Assembly: GCA_938074135.1 (NCBI GenBank)
Contig: CALJFL010000048.1
Coordinates: forward strand, 62,001 to 126,000
Length of the DNA: 64,000 nt
Reading direction: 5' to 3'
DNA from: an uncultured Halieaceae bacterium
GTDB taxonomy: Bacteria > Pseudomonadota > Gammaproteobacteria > Pseudomonadales > Halieaceae
A model generated the notes under the pieces. That model was given only the letters and a program-made list of their open reading frames with translations. It was not told the DNA's origin and made no database searches. The position numbers and the translations under genes were made by a program. Positions 63,644 through 64,000 of this stretch are shown here, in pieces; within the stretch, counting starts at the first letter, position 1; every line of letters starts with the position of its first letter.

Positions 63644-64000
63644 ATGCTTCAACCAAAGCGTACAAAATTTCGCAAGACTCAAAAGGGCCGTAACCGCGGT
63701 CTGGCCCATCGTGGCAGCAAGGTGAGCTTTGGCGAGTTCGGTCTGAAGGCGACCGGACGTGGCCGTATCACCGCTCGCCAGATTGAGGCAGCTCGTCGTG
63801 CGATGACTCGTCACATCAAGCGTGGCGGAAAAATTTGGATTCGTGTTTTCCCGGACAAGCCGATTACTGGCAAGCCCCTGGAAGTACGACAAGGTAAAGG
63901 TAAGGGTAACGTTGAGTACTGGGTAGCCCAGATTCAGCCCGGCAAAGTGCTTTACGAAGTACAGGGTGTTTCTGAGGAAATGGCGCGCGAAGCATTTGCG
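63644..64000 (+). CDS. rplP: 50S ribosomal protein L16 (3' end outside window)
   Basis: 119 codons are present ([21 protein letters not shown] in form, [32 protein letters not shown]). The family has ~137 residues, so about 18 are missing at the right edge. L16 helps form the A-site region and its assembly is late. Confidence 0.97.
   Translation, partial: MLQPKRTKFRKTQKGRNRGLAHRGSKVSFGEFGLKATGRGRITARQIEAARRAMTRHIKRGGKIWIRVFPDKPITGKPLEVRQGKGKGNVEYWVAQIQPGKVLYEVQGVSEEMAREAFA

Noticed and set aside
1..64000. CRISPR arrays, IS elements, prophage or integron
   Set aside because: No regularly spaced repeats, transposase, integrase or phage structural genes were seen on either strand.

Overview
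The window is about 64 kb of chromosome from a moderately high-GC gammaproteobacterium. The support is a RapA-type RNA polymerase recycling ATPase, HolC next to PepA and ValS, LptF/LptG, BolA, TrhO, RarD, OmpW and a bacterial S10 ribosomal operon. The many CoA-dependent lipid genes, a wax ester synthase/DGAT, AraC regulators of the arabinose-binding-domain type and a Baeyer-Villiger-type monooxygenase fit an oligotrophic marine lineage such as Halieaceae (OM60/NOR5) or a relative. That placement is inference from gene content only.

Layout. (1) 1-7.6 kb: lipid or organic-acid catabolism, with a truncated flavin disulfide oxidoreductase, a thiolase-like protein, a thiolase, a crotonase, an ACAD10/11-type phosphotransferase and an acyl-CoA ligase. 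(2) 7.6-15 kb: fpr with a divergent FinR-like LysR gene, an SprT-like protease, a large DUF748/AsmA-like protein, an AraC regulator and a membrane diguanylate cyclase. (3) 15.2-21.5 kb: acyl-CoA dehydrogenase, CaiB/AMACR-type CoA transferase, PaaG-like crotonase, carboxyltransferase, and a convergent Baeyer-Villiger-type monooxygenase. (4) 21.6-34 kb: NTF2-like secreted protein, rapA, tatD, LysR, an apparent non-coding RNA with its own terminator, wax synthase with a histone-H1-like tail, a secreted TPR/TonB-like protein, a methyltransferase, a DUF3604 protein and a TetR regulator. (5) 34-48 kb: two cold-shock-domain genes, valS-holC-pepA, lptFG, RDD protein, a two-component pair, a repeat protein, AraC, bolA-trhO. 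(6) 48-57.6 kb: a ThDP enzyme, a secreted trypsin-like protease, SDR, an HsaA/HsaD-like pair, GST, TauE, RarD, an MliC-containing lipoprotein and OmpW. (7) 57.9-64 kb: double-TM2 protein, YdcH-like, DksA/TraR-like, then the S10 operon rpsJ-rplC-rplD-rplW-rplB-rpsS-rplV-rpsC-rplP, running off the edge.

How it works together. The CoA genes supply most steps of beta-oxidation of branched or hydroxylated acids: ligation, racemisation, dehydrogenation, hydration, isomerisation, thiolysis and possibly 4-hydroxyacyl-CoA phosphorylation. The wax synthase would store surplus acyl-CoA. Regulatory DNA that can be read directly includes an FNR/Anr-type class II promoter at ompW, paired direct repeats between fpr and its LysR gene, a consensus sigma70 promoter for the S10 operon, and a multi-hairpin RNA with an intrinsic terminator between the LysR gene and the wax synthase. 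No tRNA, rRNA, CRISPR array, insertion sequence or prophage was recognised. All functional calls are from reading the sequence, without database searches.
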